From Emergencia timonensis (GTDB lineage Bacteria; Bacillota; Clostridia; Peptostreptococcales; Anaerovoracaceae), in the NCBI RefSeq assembly GCF_900086585.1, contig NZ_FLKM01000009.1:1674001-1738000 (forward strand): DNA of 64,000 nucleotides, given 5' to 3'. How positions within the stretch are numbered: the stretch's first letter is position 1; each line of letters opens with the position of its first letter. The translations under genes were made by a program, and so were the position numbers. Shown here one piece after another: positions 33,520 to 42,975 of the stretch. Under the pieces are notes generated by a model that saw only the letters and a program-made list of their open reading frames with translations, searched no databases and was not told where the DNA came from.

Positions 33520-34453
33520 TCACTATTCCTTTGGCATCGATACCAGCAATTACAAAACTTCTGTAGCGATTGTCGACACAGAAGGGAATATCATATGCAA
33601 TTTCCAAAAATATCTGGATGTAAAAAAGGGCGAGAGAGGGCTTAGACAGTCTGCCGCTCTTTTTCAGCATGTAAATAATCTTCCAGCGCTGGTGCAAGAA
33701 GCGTTTGACATGGTCAAAGAGCACGGCAAGATTGACTGCGTCTGCGTTTCTGAACGGCCTAGACCGCAAGCTGGTTCCTATATGCCGGTTTTTAATGCAG
33801 GCGTCTCTGCCGGAAAGATGTTGGCAGCAGCGCTTGATGCTGCCTATCTTGCATTTTCTCATCAAGAGGGACACATTGAGGCGGTAAAGCACGATTCACC
33901 GCTTAAAGACACAGAACGGATGATTTCTTTTCACTTTTCCGGCGGCACCAGCGAAGCGCTTCTCGTCGATGGAGAGAGCATTGAAATCGTCGGCGGCTCA
34001 AAAGATTTGGCCTTTGGACAGGTCCTAGACAGAGTAGGTGTGGCCTTAGGCATGGACTTTCCTTGCGGACAAGAACTGGATGAACTGGCAATAGGTCATC
34101 CTGCGCCCCAGCAAAATCTTTTGCCAAAGATCAAATGTCAGGACGGATATATCAATCTATCTGGTATTGAAACCAAATGTCAGAGAATGATAGACGAGGG
34201 GAAGGATATTGCTCTAGTTCCCATGCTCTTTCAGCGTCTGGGGCAGTCCATCGAGGATATGACCAAGCAACTCCGGGACAAATATGATATCAGAGATTTT
34301 CTGTTTGCCGGCGGCGTATCGTCCAGCAGTTACATCAAAAATATGCTGCATACAGACTTATCACAGCTCAATATCTGTTTCGGGGAGCCGGCATTGAGCA
34401 CAGACAATGCGGTGGGAATCGCACGACTTGGAGGTAAAAAGATATGGCTTTAA
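33506..34453 (+). CDS. Kae1/TsaD-like paralogue
   Basis: ASKHA-fold protein of about 315 residues related to TsaD. It has the N-terminal FGIDTSNYKTSVAIVD, the metal-binding pair in SHQEGHIEAV (HxxxH), SFHFSGGTSEALLVDG, DRVGVALGMDFPCGQELD and the C-terminal FAGGVSSSSYIKNML. True TsaD makes the t6A modification of tRNA. This shorter paralogue, common next to nusB or xseA in Clostridia, has no proven role. Starts at 33503 (GTG), 33506 (ATG) and 33512 (ATG) are all in frame inside nusB; the choice is uncertain. Confidence 0.85.
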   Translation: MRMNSHYSFGIDTSNYKTSVAIVDTEGNIICNFQKYLDVKKGERGLRQSAALFQHVNNLPALVQEAFDMVKEHGKIDCVCVSERPRPQAGSYMPVFNAGVSAGKMLAAALDAAYLAFSHQEGHIEAVKHDSPLKDTERMISFHFSGGTSEALLVDGESIEIVGGSKDLAFGQVLDRVGVALGMDFPCGQELDELAIGHPAPQQNLLPKIKCQDGYINLSGIETKCQRMIDEGKDIALVPMLFQRLGQSIEDMTKQLRDKYDIRDFLFAGGVSSSSYIKNMLHTDLSQLNICFGEPALSTDNAVGIARLGGKKIWL

Positions 34454-35592
34454 AACCCATTTCTGTTTCACAACTAAATGATTATATCGGCAGGGTCATC
34501 GGTACGGATCCTTTATTGGGTGCAGTGGTCGTCAAGGGTGAAATTTCCAATTTGAAATATCACTCCAGTGGACACGTCTACTTCTCCATTATCGATGCAG
34601 CCAGTAAAATAAATTGCTTTCTGCCCAGAGAATATGCCATGCAGCTGCACTATCAGCTGGACGACGGGATGGAAGTCACCCTTACAGGCTCTGTCAACGT
34701 ATTTAAAAAAAACGGTACCTACTCTATTTACGTAAAAAATGTAGAAGTATCCGGCGCCGGGAATCTTGCAATAGCCTTCGAAAAAATGAAAGAAAAGCTA
34801 AGCAAAGAAGGTCTTTTTGACCAGGCTCACAAAAAGCCTATTCCAAAATTCCCGGATAAGATCGGCGTTATCACCTCAAATACAGGTGCTGCCGTTCGAG
34901 ATATCCTTAAAATTCTAAAATCGAGAAATAATCTTGTGGACATCGTAGTGTTTCCTGTCCTAGTACAGGGGGAAGCCGCTGCGGCAGACATTGCAGGGAT
35001 GATTGATTATGTCAACGAACATTTTGGCGATATTGATACCCTAATTGTCGGAAGAGGCGGTGGGTCCGCCGACGATTTATGGGCTTTTAACGAAGAGATC
35101 GTTGCGCGAAGCATCTACGCTTCACAAATTCCCATCATCTCCGCTGTAGGACACGAAATTGATTTTACTATATCGGATCTAGTTGCCGACCTGAGGGCAG
35201 AAACACCTACAGCAGCAGCACAGCTGGCAGTTCCCGATACGATGCAGCTGAAAGAAAGGCTGCTGGACTTAAAAGAGCATCTTTATGTACAGCTCTCCAA
35301 CAAGCTGATGTATAATAGACTCAGAATTGACAATTTGGCCGCAGAAATGCGCAGCCATCTCCACAGTCTGATTGTCCAGCGTCAAAATGAACTGGAAAGA
35401 TATCGATTGGTATTGGAAGAGAATAATCCAAAAAAAATACTGGAAAACGGCTATTCCGTCATCACAGCAGAAAACGGACATGTCGTATCAAGCATCGGGG
35501 ATCTGGCCTGCGGACAGACCCTGAGAGTGAGCCTGAAAGACGGCGATGCAAAATGTTTAGTTACAGAGATAGGAAGTGAACGTCATGAGTAA
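34444..35592 (+). CDS. xseA: Exodeoxyribonuclease VII large subunit
   Basis: Large subunit (382 residues) of the single-strand DNA exonuclease VII. The N-terminal OB-fold runs ISVSQLNDYIGRVIGTDPLL to SGHVYFSIID, and the catalytic domain includes IGVITSNTGAAVRDILKIL, IVGRGGGSADDLWAFN and ISAVGHEIDFTISD. The coiled-coil and C-terminal parts are short, so the protein is slightly below the usual 400-450 residues. It overlaps the Kae1-like gene by 10 bases and xseB by 8. Confidence 0.94.
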   Translation: MALKPISVSQLNDYIGRVIGTDPLLGAVVVKGEISNLKYHSSGHVYFSIIDAASKINCFLPREYAMQLHYQLDDGMEVTLTGSVNVFKKNGTYSIYVKNVEVSGAGNLAIAFEKMKEKLSKEGLFDQAHKKPIPKFPDKIGVITSNTGAAVRDILKILKSRNNLVDIVVFPVLVQGEAAAADIAGMIDYVNEHFGDIDTLIVGRGGGSADDLWAFNEEIVARSIYASQIPIISAVGHEIDFTISDLVADLRAETPTAAAQLAVPDTMQLKERLLDLKEHLYVQLSNKLMYNRLRIDNLAAEMRSHLHSLIVQRQNELERYRLVLEENNPKKILENGYSVITAENGHVVSSIGDLACGQTLRVSLKDGDAKCLVTEIGSERHE

Positions 35593-35773
35593 AGGAAAAT
35601 TTGAAAAGGCACTAAGCGAGCTGCAGAAAATGTCAGAATCCATTAAATCGCAGGACACAGATCTGGAAGGAGCGATTAAGTGCTACGAAGAAGGCATGAA
35701 GTATTACGAGATTTGTAATGAAATACTGGAAACTGCGAAACAGAAAGTTGAAACATTTGAAGGCGAGGTATAA
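35585..35773 (+). CDS. xseB: Exodeoxyribonuclease VII small subunit
   Basis: Small subunit of 62 residues with the helical-hairpin pattern FEKALSELQKMSESIKSQDT, LEGAIKCYEEGMKYYEICNE. Several copies coat one XseA in the holoenzyme. The ATG at 35585 is chosen over the GTG at 35576 because AGGAAGTGAACGTC precedes it and family members start near MSK. It abuts ispA. Confidence 0.93.
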   Translation: MSKGKFEKALSELQKMSESIKSQDTDLEGAIKCYEEGMKYYEICNEILETAKQKVETFEGEV

Positions 35774-36673
35774 ATGATGATGAAAGAAAATTATGATGAA
35801 TACAAAGATATGATTAACGAACATCTTTTGGATTACATGCCTAGTATCGACACCAAGAGCAGTTCACTTTACGAATCAATGAAATATTCACTGACGGCTG
35901 GCGGCAAACGACTTCGTTCCGTGCTGCTGCTGGCGTCATGTGAATTTGCAGGCGGCGATGCAAAGGATGCGCTTGCCTATGCCTGCGCGATGGAATACAT
36001 CCATACTTACTCCTTGATTCATGACGACCTGCCGTCAATGGATAACGACGACTTGAGAAGAGGCATGCCCACGAATCACAAGGTCTTTGGGGACGGTATC
36101 GCTACACTGGCAGGGGACGGACTGCTCACCACTGCCTTTGAATTGATGAACAAAGATATGTTCCTCTATTTTGACTGCCTTAAGGAATTAAAAAAGAGGA
36201 TTAACGCCATCTATACCATTGCTACTGGTGCCGGCGTACGAGGCATGGTCGCAGGACAGGTATCAGATATTGAATCAGAGCACACCCAGTGTTCCAACGA
36301 GATGTTAGAATACATCCACTTAAACAAGACGGGGGCCCTCATCGTTGCAGCCGTTCGCGCCGGACTCTATCTGGGCGGCGCCAACGAAGACATGATGAAA
36401 GACCTGACTGTCTATGCAGAAAACCTGGGATTGTCTTATCAGATCGCCGACGATATTCTGGACGTCAAGGGGAATGAAGCAGAACTGGGTAAAAAGACGG
36501 GCGCTGATGCACAGCATGAAAAAGTGACCTATGTATCCCTCAACGGCATGGAGGCGTCAGAAAGAAAATTGAAAGAGCTGACGATGAACGCTGTAGAGGC
36601 GATTGAAAAATATTACGACAACGCAGAGTTTTTCAGGGAACTGGTCCTGAAACTTGCTAAGAGGACAAAGTAA
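35774..36673 (+). CDS. ispA: Polyprenyl (farnesyl) diphosphate synthase
   Basis: Trans-isoprenyl diphosphate synthase of 299 residues that extends DMAPP with IPP. Both aspartate-rich motifs are present: HDDLPSMDNDDLRRG (first) and DDILDVKGNEAELGKK (second), plus GGKRLRSVLLLA. The two residues between the Asp pairs of the first motif are typical of bacterial FPP synthases. It lies between xseB and dxs with no gaps, an order common in Firmicutes, and supplies precursors for undecaprenyl carriers and quinone-like lipids. Confidence 0.94.
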   Translation: MMMKENYDEYKDMINEHLLDYMPSIDTKSSSLYESMKYSLTAGGKRLRSVLLLASCEFAGGDAKDALAYACAMEYIHTYSLIHDDLPSMDNDDLRRGMPTNHKVFGDGIATLAGDGLLTTAFELMNKDMFLYFDCLKELKKRINAIYTIATGAGVRGMVAGQVSDIESEHTQCSNEMLEYIHLNKTGALIVAAVRAGLYLGGANEDMMKDLTVYAENLGLSYQIADDILDVKGNEAELGKKTGADAQHEKVTYVSLNGMEASERKLKELTMNAVEAIEKYYDNAEFFRELVLKLAKRTK

Positions 36674-38520
36674 TGAGTAAAGAACTGACGCAATATGACT
36701 TTCCAGACGACCTAAAAAAGATGGACTTGAAAGAGATGGAATTGTTGTCATATGCAATTAGGGATTTTTTAATAGAAAAAGTATCGAAAACGGGAGGACA
36801 CCTGGCATCCAACTTAGGTGTCGTGGAACTGACCATCGCACTGCACAAGGTGTTTAACAGCCCCGATGACAAGATGATATGGGACGTGGGACATCAGTCC
36901 TACGTCCACAAGATATTGACAGGACGCGCTGGCGAGTTCGACGGACTGAGGCAGATGAACGGAATCAGCGGTTTCCCAAAGGGGAAAGAAAGCCCTCACG
37001 ACGCTTTTGATACCGGCCACTCCAGTAATTCTATTTCAGCGGCAGCAGGAATGGCTGCCGCGAGAGATCTGAAAGGTGAGAGGAACGAAGTCATCGCAAT
37101 CATCGGTGACGGATCTCTGACGGGAGGCATGGCCTACGAAGGGCTCAACAATGTGGGCGCTTCAAAATCAAAGATGATTGTCATTCTAAATGACAACGGC
37201 ATGTCGATATCGAGAAATATCGGCGGCGTATCTCAGCATCTTTCCAAGCTGCGCACGTCAAACGGCTATCTTCGTGTAAAGAAAACCATCAAACGTGCCT
37301 TAAACCGAATCCCTGTAATAGGAGACGACCTTTCTACAAATATCGGCCATGCAAAAGACAGAATCAAGTATGCACTGCTGTCAGGCGGTGTTATCTTCGA
37401 AGAACTGGGCTTCACCTATCTCGGACCCATCAACGGTCACAATATTCGCGAAACCATCGAAGTTCTGGAACTGGCAAAGCATGTAAACGGGCCGGTATTT
37501 ATTCATGTTATGACGAGAAAAGGGCGGGGGTATCGGACGGCAGAAATCGACCCCAACAAATTTCACGGTATCAGTCCGTTTAATCCGGAAACGGGCAAAG
37601 TTTTGAAGCCTTCCGGCATGACATATTCTAAAGTTTTAGGCATGACAATAGAAAATTTAGCGGCTGAGAATAAGAAAATCACGGCTGTTTCTGCTGCTAT
37701 GTGTGATGCTACAGGCTTGGGCGGCTTTGCAAAAAAATATCCGCGGCAGTTTTTTGATGTGGGAATTGCAGAAGCCCACGGCGTCACTTTTGCCGCAGGC
37801 TTGGCAAAATCGGGTATGAGACCGCTGGTAGCCATCTACTCTTCGTTTTTACAACGAGCCTATGATCAGATTATTGAAGACGTATGCATCCAGAATCTTC
37901 CCGTGGTCTTTGCAATCGACAGAGCTGGCATCGTCGGCGCTGACGGCGAAACGCACCACGGACTGTTTGACATCACCTATCTGACGTCTATGCCCAATAT
38001 GACAGTTCTCGCTCCTTCTGACGGAAATCAACTGGCAGCAATGGTACGATACGCCTTTTCTTTAGACGGTCCTGTAGCAATCAGATATCCAAGAGGCGAC
38101 TGTTTCTATGATCCAGAAGAGCAAATTACTTTTGATGGCAAAAATCAACGCATATTCGAAGGAAAGGACCTGGACATCTGGGCGGTAGGCAAAATGCTGC
38201 AGACTGCCCTGGAAACGAGAGAACAGTTAAAGGTGCAGGGTATTGATGCAGGCATCGTAGATGTAGCAGCCATCAAACCGCTGGATTTGTCCTGCCTGAA
38301 AGAAAAGTCAAAACTGGTTGTCACCATAGAGGACGGCTTGCTGGCTGGAGGATTTGGCGACAAGTTCATCGCTGAATCGAAAGTTCAGGAAGTTCTCACT
38401 TTTGGTTGGCCAGATCAATTTGTAGAACACGGCGACTGTGACGGTCTATACAAAAAATACGGCCTCGATGCAGACTCCATTACAGAAAGGATTTGTGAAC
38501 ATATTGAAAGAAAGGCTTGA
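36673..38520 (+). CDS. dxs: 1-Deoxy-D-xylulose-5-phosphate synthase
   Basis: First enzyme of the non-mevalonate isoprenoid pathway; it condenses pyruvate and glyceraldehyde 3-phosphate using thiamine diphosphate. The 615-residue protein shows the ThDP site GDGSLTGGMAYEGLNN, the HSSNSISAAAGMA block, the transketolase middle domain with YSSFLQRAYDQIIEDV and DRAGIVGADGETHHG, and the C-terminal domain. The start overlaps the ispA stop (TAATG). It functions together with ispA, and no other MEP gene is in the window. Confidence 0.96.
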   Translation: MSKELTQYDFPDDLKKMDLKEMELLSYAIRDFLIEKVSKTGGHLASNLGVVELTIALHKVFNSPDDKMIWDVGHQSYVHKILTGRAGEFDGLRQMNGISGFPKGKESPHDAFDTGHSSNSISAAAGMAAARDLKGERNEVIAIIGDGSLTGGMAYEGLNNVGASKSKMIVILNDNGMSISRNIGGVSQHLSKLRTSNGYLRVKKTIKRALNRIPVIGDDLSTNIGHAKDRIKYALLSGGVIFEELGFTYLGPINGHNIRETIEVLELAKHVNGPVFIHVMTRKGRGYRTAEIDPNKFHGISPFNPETGKVLKPSGMTYSKVLGMTIENLAAENKKITAVSAAMCDATGLGGFAKKYPRQFFDVGIAEAHGVTFAAGLAKSGMRPLVAIYSSFLQRAYDQIIEDVCIQNLPVVFAIDRAGIVGADGETHHGLFDITYLTSMPNMTVLAPSDGNQLAAMVRYAFSLDGPVAIRYPRGDCFYDPEEQITFDGKNQRIFEGKDLDIWAVGKMLQTALETREQLKVQGIDAGIVDVAAIKPLDLSCLKEKSKLVVTIEDGLLAGGFGDKFIAESKVQEVLTFGWPDQFVEHGDCDGLYKKYGLDADSITERICEHIERKA

Positions 38521-39301
38521 CGTTTTATTAGTAAAAAGGGGAATTTATCAGTCCCGGGAAAGAGCAAAAGCCTCAATTATGGCAGGCATCGTCTTTGTGG
38601 ACGGCCAGAAGAGCGATAAAGCGGGGAACATGGTCGATACAGAGGCAGAAATCTTTGTGAAAGAAAACATCTGTCTTTATGTGAGCCGCGGTGGTTTAAA
38701 GCTGGAAAAATCCATCAGAGAATTTGACTTAAATATGCAGGACAAAGTCTGTATGGATATCGGCGCTTCTACTGGCGGTTTTACCGACTGTATGCTGCAA
38801 AACGGCGCTGTCAAAGTGTATGCCATCGATGTAGGCTATGGACAGCTGGATTGGAAGCTTCGCACCGATGACCGTGTGGTCAATATGGAAAAGTGCAATG
38901 TCAGATATCTGGACACTGACCTTATCGCAGAACCAATTGATTTTATCAGCATCGACGTATCTTTTATCTCATTGAAGCTGATCTTTCCCGTGGCAGCAAA
39001 AGTGCTGGCCGAAGATGGTGAAATCGTCTGTCTTGTAAAGCCGCAGTTTGAGGCAGGCAGGGAACAGGTCGGCAAGAAGGGCATCGTCCGCGACCGCAAA
39101 GTTCATGAGGAAGTGATCCAAAACGTGATAGAATATGCCAGGGAAAACGGGCTATATCCACAGGGGCTGACTTTTTCTCCAGTTACTGGTGCAAAAGGCA
39201 ACATAGAATACCTTTTAGCCCTTTCCAAAATGGAAAAAATGAGTTATAATGTATGTTGTATACAGGAAATCGTTGCAAACTCTCACGCAGAGTTAGAATA
39301 A
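38495..39301 (+). CDS. tlyA: TlyA family rRNA 2'-O-methyltransferase
   Basis: RNA methyltransferase of 268 residues. An S4 RNA-binding domain at the N-terminus (LDVLLVKRGIYQSRERAKAS) is followed by a FtsJ-like SAM domain (VCMDIGASTGGFTDCML, VYAIDVGYGQLDWKL, DFISIDVSFISLKLI). Mycobacterial TlyA methylates 16S and 23S rRNA; 'hemolysin' is a legacy name. The GTG at 38495 is preferred because GAAAGG lies about 6 bases upstream; a TTG at 38504 is the alternative. It overlaps dxs by 26 bases. Confidence 0.9.
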   Translation: MNILKERLDVLLVKRGIYQSRERAKASIMAGIVFVDGQKSDKAGNMVDTEAEIFVKENICLYVSRGGLKLEKSIREFDLNMQDKVCMDIGASTGGFTDCMLQNGAVKVYAIDVGYGQLDWKLRTDDRVVNMEKCNVRYLDTDLIAEPIDFISIDVSFISLKLIFPVAAKVLAEDGEIVCLVKPQFEAGREQVGKKGIVRDRKVHEEVIQNVIEYARENGLYPQGLTFSPVTGAKGNIEYLLALSKMEKMSYNVCCIQEIVANSHAELE

Positions 39302-39329
39302 TTTTATGTTTAAAGGAGACCGAAGAGAA

Positions 39330-40520
39330 ATGAAATTATCAAACAAAGTAGAAGCTATGCAGTTTTCACCAATCAGAAAGTTTAATCCGATTGCGCAGAA
39401 GGCTAAAGATGCAGGTAAGAAAGTTTACCATCTGAACATTGGACAGCCAGACGTGGAAACGCCAGAATGCTTCATGGATGCCATCAGAAATTACGAAAAC
39501 AAAGTAATCGCTTACGCAGAATCCGGCGGAATCACTGATCTGCAGGACGCAGTATCTGATTATTTCAAGACTTATGGAATGAACATTGGAAGAGAAAACA
39601 TGATCGTAACAACAGGCGGTTCCGAAGCCTTGACTATGACTTTCCTTTCCATCTTAAATGAGGGAGACGAAGTTCTGATTGCAGAACCGTTCTACACAAA
39701 CTATCATACTTTTGCTACTTCCGCTGGCGGCAAAGTGGTTCCTATCACAACAAAGGCAGAAGAAGGTTATCACTATGCGACGAGAGAGCAGATTGAGCCG
39801 CTGATTACAGAAAAGACAAAGGCGATCTGCTGCATCAACCCTGGCAACCCGACAGGAACTGTTCTTACAAAAGAAGAGATGAAACTGATCGGCGACATCG
39901 CCAAAGAGCATGACCTTTGGATCATCGCTGACGAAGTTTACAGAGAATTCGCTTATGACGGAAGAGAAGCCGTTTCTTTCGGACAGATTGCAGAAGTAGA
40001 AGACCGAGTGATCATCATCGACTCCGTATCCAAGAGATTCTCCGCTTGCGGCGCAAGAATCGGATTCTTGATTTCCAAGAACACTGATTTCATCGCAAAC
40101 GTTATGAAAATCGCCCAGGGGAGACTCTGCGTATCCACTGTTGACCAGGTAGGCGCTGCCGCACTGTTCAGACTGCCAAAAGAATACTACGAAGAAGTAA
40201 AGGCAGAATACTGCGCAAGAAGAGACGTGGTTTACGAAGAACTGATGAAGATTCCTGGCGTTGTAGGACAGAAACCTGGCGGATCTTTCTATTTAACTGC
40301 TAAGCTTCCAGTAGACAACATAGAGGATTTCCTGATGTTCTTACTGACTGAATTTGACGATAACGGCGAAACTGTCATGTTCGCACCGGCCGAAGGATTC
40401 TACGCTACACCGGGCCTTGGCAAAGACGAAATGCGTATCGCATACGTTCTCAACCAGGAAGACATGAGAAGAGGCGTTGAGCTGATCAGACTGGGAATCG
40501 AAGCTTACAACAAGAGATAA
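39330..40520 (+). CDS. PLP-dependent class I/II aminotransferase
   Basis: Fold-type I aminotransferase of 396 residues, of the AspC/AlaA type. It has HLNIGQPDVETPECF, TTGGSEALTMTFLS, CCINPGNPTGTVLTKEEM, WIIADEVYREFAY, and the PLP lysine in IDSVSKRFSACGARIGF, followed by the substrate carboxylate arginine region (KDEMRIAYVL). Aspartate or alanine transamination is likely, but the substrate cannot be settled. The ATG at 39330 follows AAAGGAGA; an upstream in-frame ATG lies before that site. A clear terminator ends the cluster. Confidence 0.9.
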   Translation: MKLSNKVEAMQFSPIRKFNPIAQKAKDAGKKVYHLNIGQPDVETPECFMDAIRNYENKVIAYAESGGITDLQDAVSDYFKTYGMNIGRENMIVTTGGSEALTMTFLSILNEGDEVLIAEPFYTNYHTFATSAGGKVVPITTKAEEGYHYATREQIEPLITEKTKAICCINPGNPTGTVLTKEEMKLIGDIAKEHDLWIIADEVYREFAYDGREAVSFGQIAEVEDRVIIIDSVSKRFSACGARIGFLISKNTDFIANVMKIAQGRLCVSTVDQVGAAALFRLPKEYYEEVKAEYCARRDVVYEELMKIPGVVGQKPGGSFYLTAKLPVDNIEDFLMFLLTEFDDNGETVMFAPAEGFYATPGLGKDEMRIAYVLNQEDMRRGVELIRLGIEAYNKR

Positions 40521-40550
40521 TTACAAGAACTACATAAATGTACCACTTAA

Positions 40551-40578
40551 AATCGCCTGCATGCAGGCGATTTTTTAA
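40551..40578 (+). terminator. Intrinsic terminator after the aminotransferase
   Basis: Perfect 11-base arms AATCGCCTGCA (40551-40561) and TGCAGGCGATT (40562-40572), immediately adjacent, are followed by a run of T. It closes the nusB-to-aminotransferase cluster. Confidence 0.85.
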
Positions 40579-40598
40579 TGGGAAAATTCCAAAAACTA

Positions 40599-40651
40599 TT
40601 GACAAATCTCTGTAAAAGTATTATTGTATTAAATATATAATACAATAATAC
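40599..40651 (+). promoter_or_regulatory. Promoter with long AT-rich dyad before the WG-repeat gene
   Basis: TTGACA (40599-40604) is followed by perfect 14-base arms GTATTATTGTATTA (40618-40631) and TAATACAATAATAC (40638-40651). Outside these, CTCTGT and ACAGAG extend the dyad with a three-base bulge. A -10-like TATTGT at a 17-base spacing lies inside the left arm. It looks like a strong operator, but no regulator gene lies adjacent. Confidence 0.6.
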
Positions 40652-40676
40652 AGAGTGTCGGAAAGCGAGGTGCGCC

Positions 40677-41855
40677 ATGAAGAAAAGTAAGACAAAAATT
40701 TTTATTCTCTTTGTCATCGCACTGGCGGTGTGCACATCAGTCTTCGCAGGCATATTTTTCTACAGCATCTGCAGCAGCATTCTTACAGATCGTCAGAACT
40801 TCGATGACCTGGACTGGACGGTCCGCCTCAATCAATATGAAGGTATAGAAGCCTTAGACACGAATCGAGAACTGTATATGGTCTCCACAAAAGACGACAA
40901 AAACTACCTCATCGATGGCCGTGGCAAGAAGGTTCCGTGGGAACTTGATTGCAAAGAAAACAGCGATATCCTGATTGCATTTTCGCAAGATGATAAATGG
41001 GGTTACAAGTATCCTGACGGAAAAATTGTCATTGCAGCAAAATTCGATGAAGCTTATGATTTTGACGACGGATATGCAAAGGTTTCAAAGAATGGAACAG
41101 ATTATTTCGTCATCGATGACAAAGGCAGAACCGTCTTTGAGCCGGGAGAAAGAGCATCCGAACTTGAACAAATCAGTGGTAAGTTCTTTTTATTCTATAA
41201 AGCAAAGCATCGTTCAGTGATAAACGTGGAAACCGGTCAGGTTACAGAAGATGTGGGCTTTTATGATAGTTTTCACGATGCAGGGGAAGGTATGTTTGCA
41301 GCAAAAACTGACTTTGCCTGGGATGATGTGGAGCCAATGTTTTTGCTGAGCAGAAGTTTCAAACCGATGTTCAGCGGCCAGCTTTATAACCAGATCGGCA
41401 GTTTTGGGCAGGGACTGTGTTATGTTCAGAAGCTGGTAGGTGCAACGGAAGAAGAACACGAGGATTATCAGATAGAAAACGGCTACATGAATACAGATGG
41501 AGACATTGTGATTAAAACGGCAACAGCTATTTTCGGTTGTAAATTTGCTGAGGGAAGGGCGCTGTTGTATGAAGGAAAGCGGATCTGCTGCATTGATCAA
41601 TCCGGCAGTGTATTATTTTCACTCAAGCCGGCAAAAACTTTAGAGAAGAAACTGGGGGAAGATTTTGAATACCGCTACTCCCAGTGTTATTTCCGAAACG
41701 GCAAAGCCATCGTCTATGACGGAAAATTCTACGGTCTGATTGACGAGGATGGTAATTGGGTGATTCAGCCCGTCTTTGACGAGATGACTTATGCTGGCAC
41801 AGACAAGCTTCTCGTAGAGTACAAAGGGATGAGCGGAATGATACGGCTAAAGTGA
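40677..41855 (+). CDS. Membrane-anchored WG-repeat protein
   Basis: Protein of 392 residues with one N-terminal helix (IFILFVIALAVCTSVFAGIFF) and a long extracytoplasmic part. That part is built of WG-type beta repeats: DKWGYKYPDGKIVIAAKFDEAYDF, GLIDEDGNWVIQPVFDEMTY, YFVIDDKGRTVFEP. WG repeats are common in surface proteins of Firmicutes and have no single function. GCGAGGTG lies before the ATG. It precedes an ABC-2-like membrane gene by 10 bases, so the two probably act or are expressed together. Confidence 0.8.
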   Translation: MKKSKTKIFILFVIALAVCTSVFAGIFFYSICSSILTDRQNFDDLDWTVRLNQYEGIEALDTNRELYMVSTKDDKNYLIDGRGKKVPWELDCKENSDILIAFSQDDKWGYKYPDGKIVIAAKFDEAYDFDDGYAKVSKNGTDYFVIDDKGRTVFEPGERASELEQISGKFFLFYKAKHRSVINVETGQVTEDVGFYDSFHDAGEGMFAAKTDFAWDDVEPMFLLSRSFKPMFSGQLYNQIGSFGQGLCYVQKLVGATEEEHEDYQIENGYMNTDGDIVIKTATAIFGCKFAEGRALLYEGKRICCIDQSGSVLFSLKPAKTLEKKLGEDFEYRYSQCYFRNGKAIVYDGKFYGLIDEDGNWVIQPVFDEMTYAGTDKLLVEYKGMSGMIRLK

Positions 41856-41865
41856 GGTGAGAGAG

Positions 41866-42606
41866 ATGTTGATGAAATCAATCGAAATGAATATCAGAAT
41901 GATTCAAAATCCTATGGGAGTGTCCCTTACATTTTTCGTCCTTTTGGCAGCCTCCTGGACTTTTATGCCGCTGCTTGGACTTTTCGGCACCTTTTTTCTC
42001 CTTCTGGTTCCCGTAATCTGCAACTACGTTGCCTATAACCGTCTTTTCAACAAAAGTCTTTACGGTGAAGAAGCGGGCGTCTATGCTGCGCTGCCGCTGT
42101 CAGGAAGAGATATCGTCCTTGGAAAAGTTTTTGCCATGATGCTGTGGGAGACCGCAGCCTGGCCAATTTTTCTTCTTGGGATAATCGGTTCCTATCTGTA
42201 CTCTGACCTGGGATTGATCAGAATGGGTATCGATTCCCTGCTCACTGAGTTGGTCTACCGGGGCGTCAGTCCGCTCACCATAGGGCTTCTGATCGGCGTC
42301 TCTACCGTAGCGCTGGCTTTCTACAGTTTCCTTAGCGGCGTATACATGCTTTGGTTCCGATTTGCACTCAAGAAGTTCACCCCGAAGCTGAGCAAAAAGG
42401 TGAAAGGGTTTTTCAATGTACTTCTAGCCTGTCTTGTGCTGGGAATCATCCGCTTGGGCACAGAGTATTTTGTTCAGGGCATATGGAACCTGGGAGTAGC
42501 GTTGTTCCTGATTCTGGCAGCAGTTCACATTTTGCTTGGGATCGCCGCCTGGAAGATGTACAGAGCCAGTGTCGCTTATTTTGAGACGGGATATAGTCCG
42601 ATGTGA
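41866..42606 (+). CDS. Polytopic membrane protein, ABC-2 permease-like
   Basis: Membrane protein of 246 residues with about six helices. The segment GVYAALPLSGRDIVLGKVFAMMLWE resembles the first cytoplasmic loop of ABC-2 permeases (LPLSRxxIVxGK). No ATPase gene is next to it, so it may be an orphan permease or a relative with another role. The ATG at 41866 follows GAGGTGAGAG; the GTG at 41857 is less likely. It is the last recognisable gene before a 369-base decayed stretch. Confidence 0.68.
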   Translation: MLMKSIEMNIRMIQNPMGVSLTFFVLLAASWTFMPLLGLFGTFFLLLVPVICNYVAYNRLFNKSLYGEEAGVYAALPLSGRDIVLGKVFAMMLWETAAWPIFLLGIIGSYLYSDLGLIRMGIDSLLTELVYRGVSPLTIGLLIGVSTVALAFYSFLSGVYMLWFRFALKKFTPKLSKKVKGFFNVLLACLVLGIIRLGTEYFVQGIWNLGVALFLILAAVHILLGIAAWKMYRASVAYFETGYSPM

Positions 42607-42975
42607 ATAGGTGGTCCTGTGTTTGACCGCTGGTTATCTCGGCTTTATTATCAATGATAAGTTTCTCCTTCTAAGTGAATCTCAACGCTCACTCTGTTCA
42701 CTTTTCCAGTCGCTGACGCTGCAAGAACTTACAAGACGATGATCCCTAGGATGGAGCTTTATTGAAGAAAGGGTCTCAGAATTTCGACACCGGAAGTGAG
42801 AAGTGAGATGTTTCAGAACTGAGACTTTCTGGAGCACAACAGTCCGGAGGCAGAGAGCATGTTACAAGCAAAGAATTCGGATTGCCCAAAGATGAGGTTT
42901 TAAACTACTAGTGAAATATCCTATGGATGAAGATGCTGCATTAGCCTTTATGGCGGACTATGATGAGAGGTAAAC
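42607..42975. other. Gap with decayed gene fragments
   Basis: No intact gene. Short open pieces in different frames look like remnants. SKEFGLPKDEVLNY ends in TAG near 42908, and KYPMDEDAALAFMADYDER ends in TAA at 42972. They resemble parts of small regulatory proteins near DUF3791/DUF3990-type cassettes, like the one at 43.4 kb, but are too short to assign. Several imperfect hairpins are present. Confidence 0.4.

Noticed and set aside
38438-38494. Extending tlyA to an upstream start at 38438
   Set aside because: The extra residues are encoded inside dxs and match no TlyA N-terminus; the GTG at 38495 has the better ribosome binding site.
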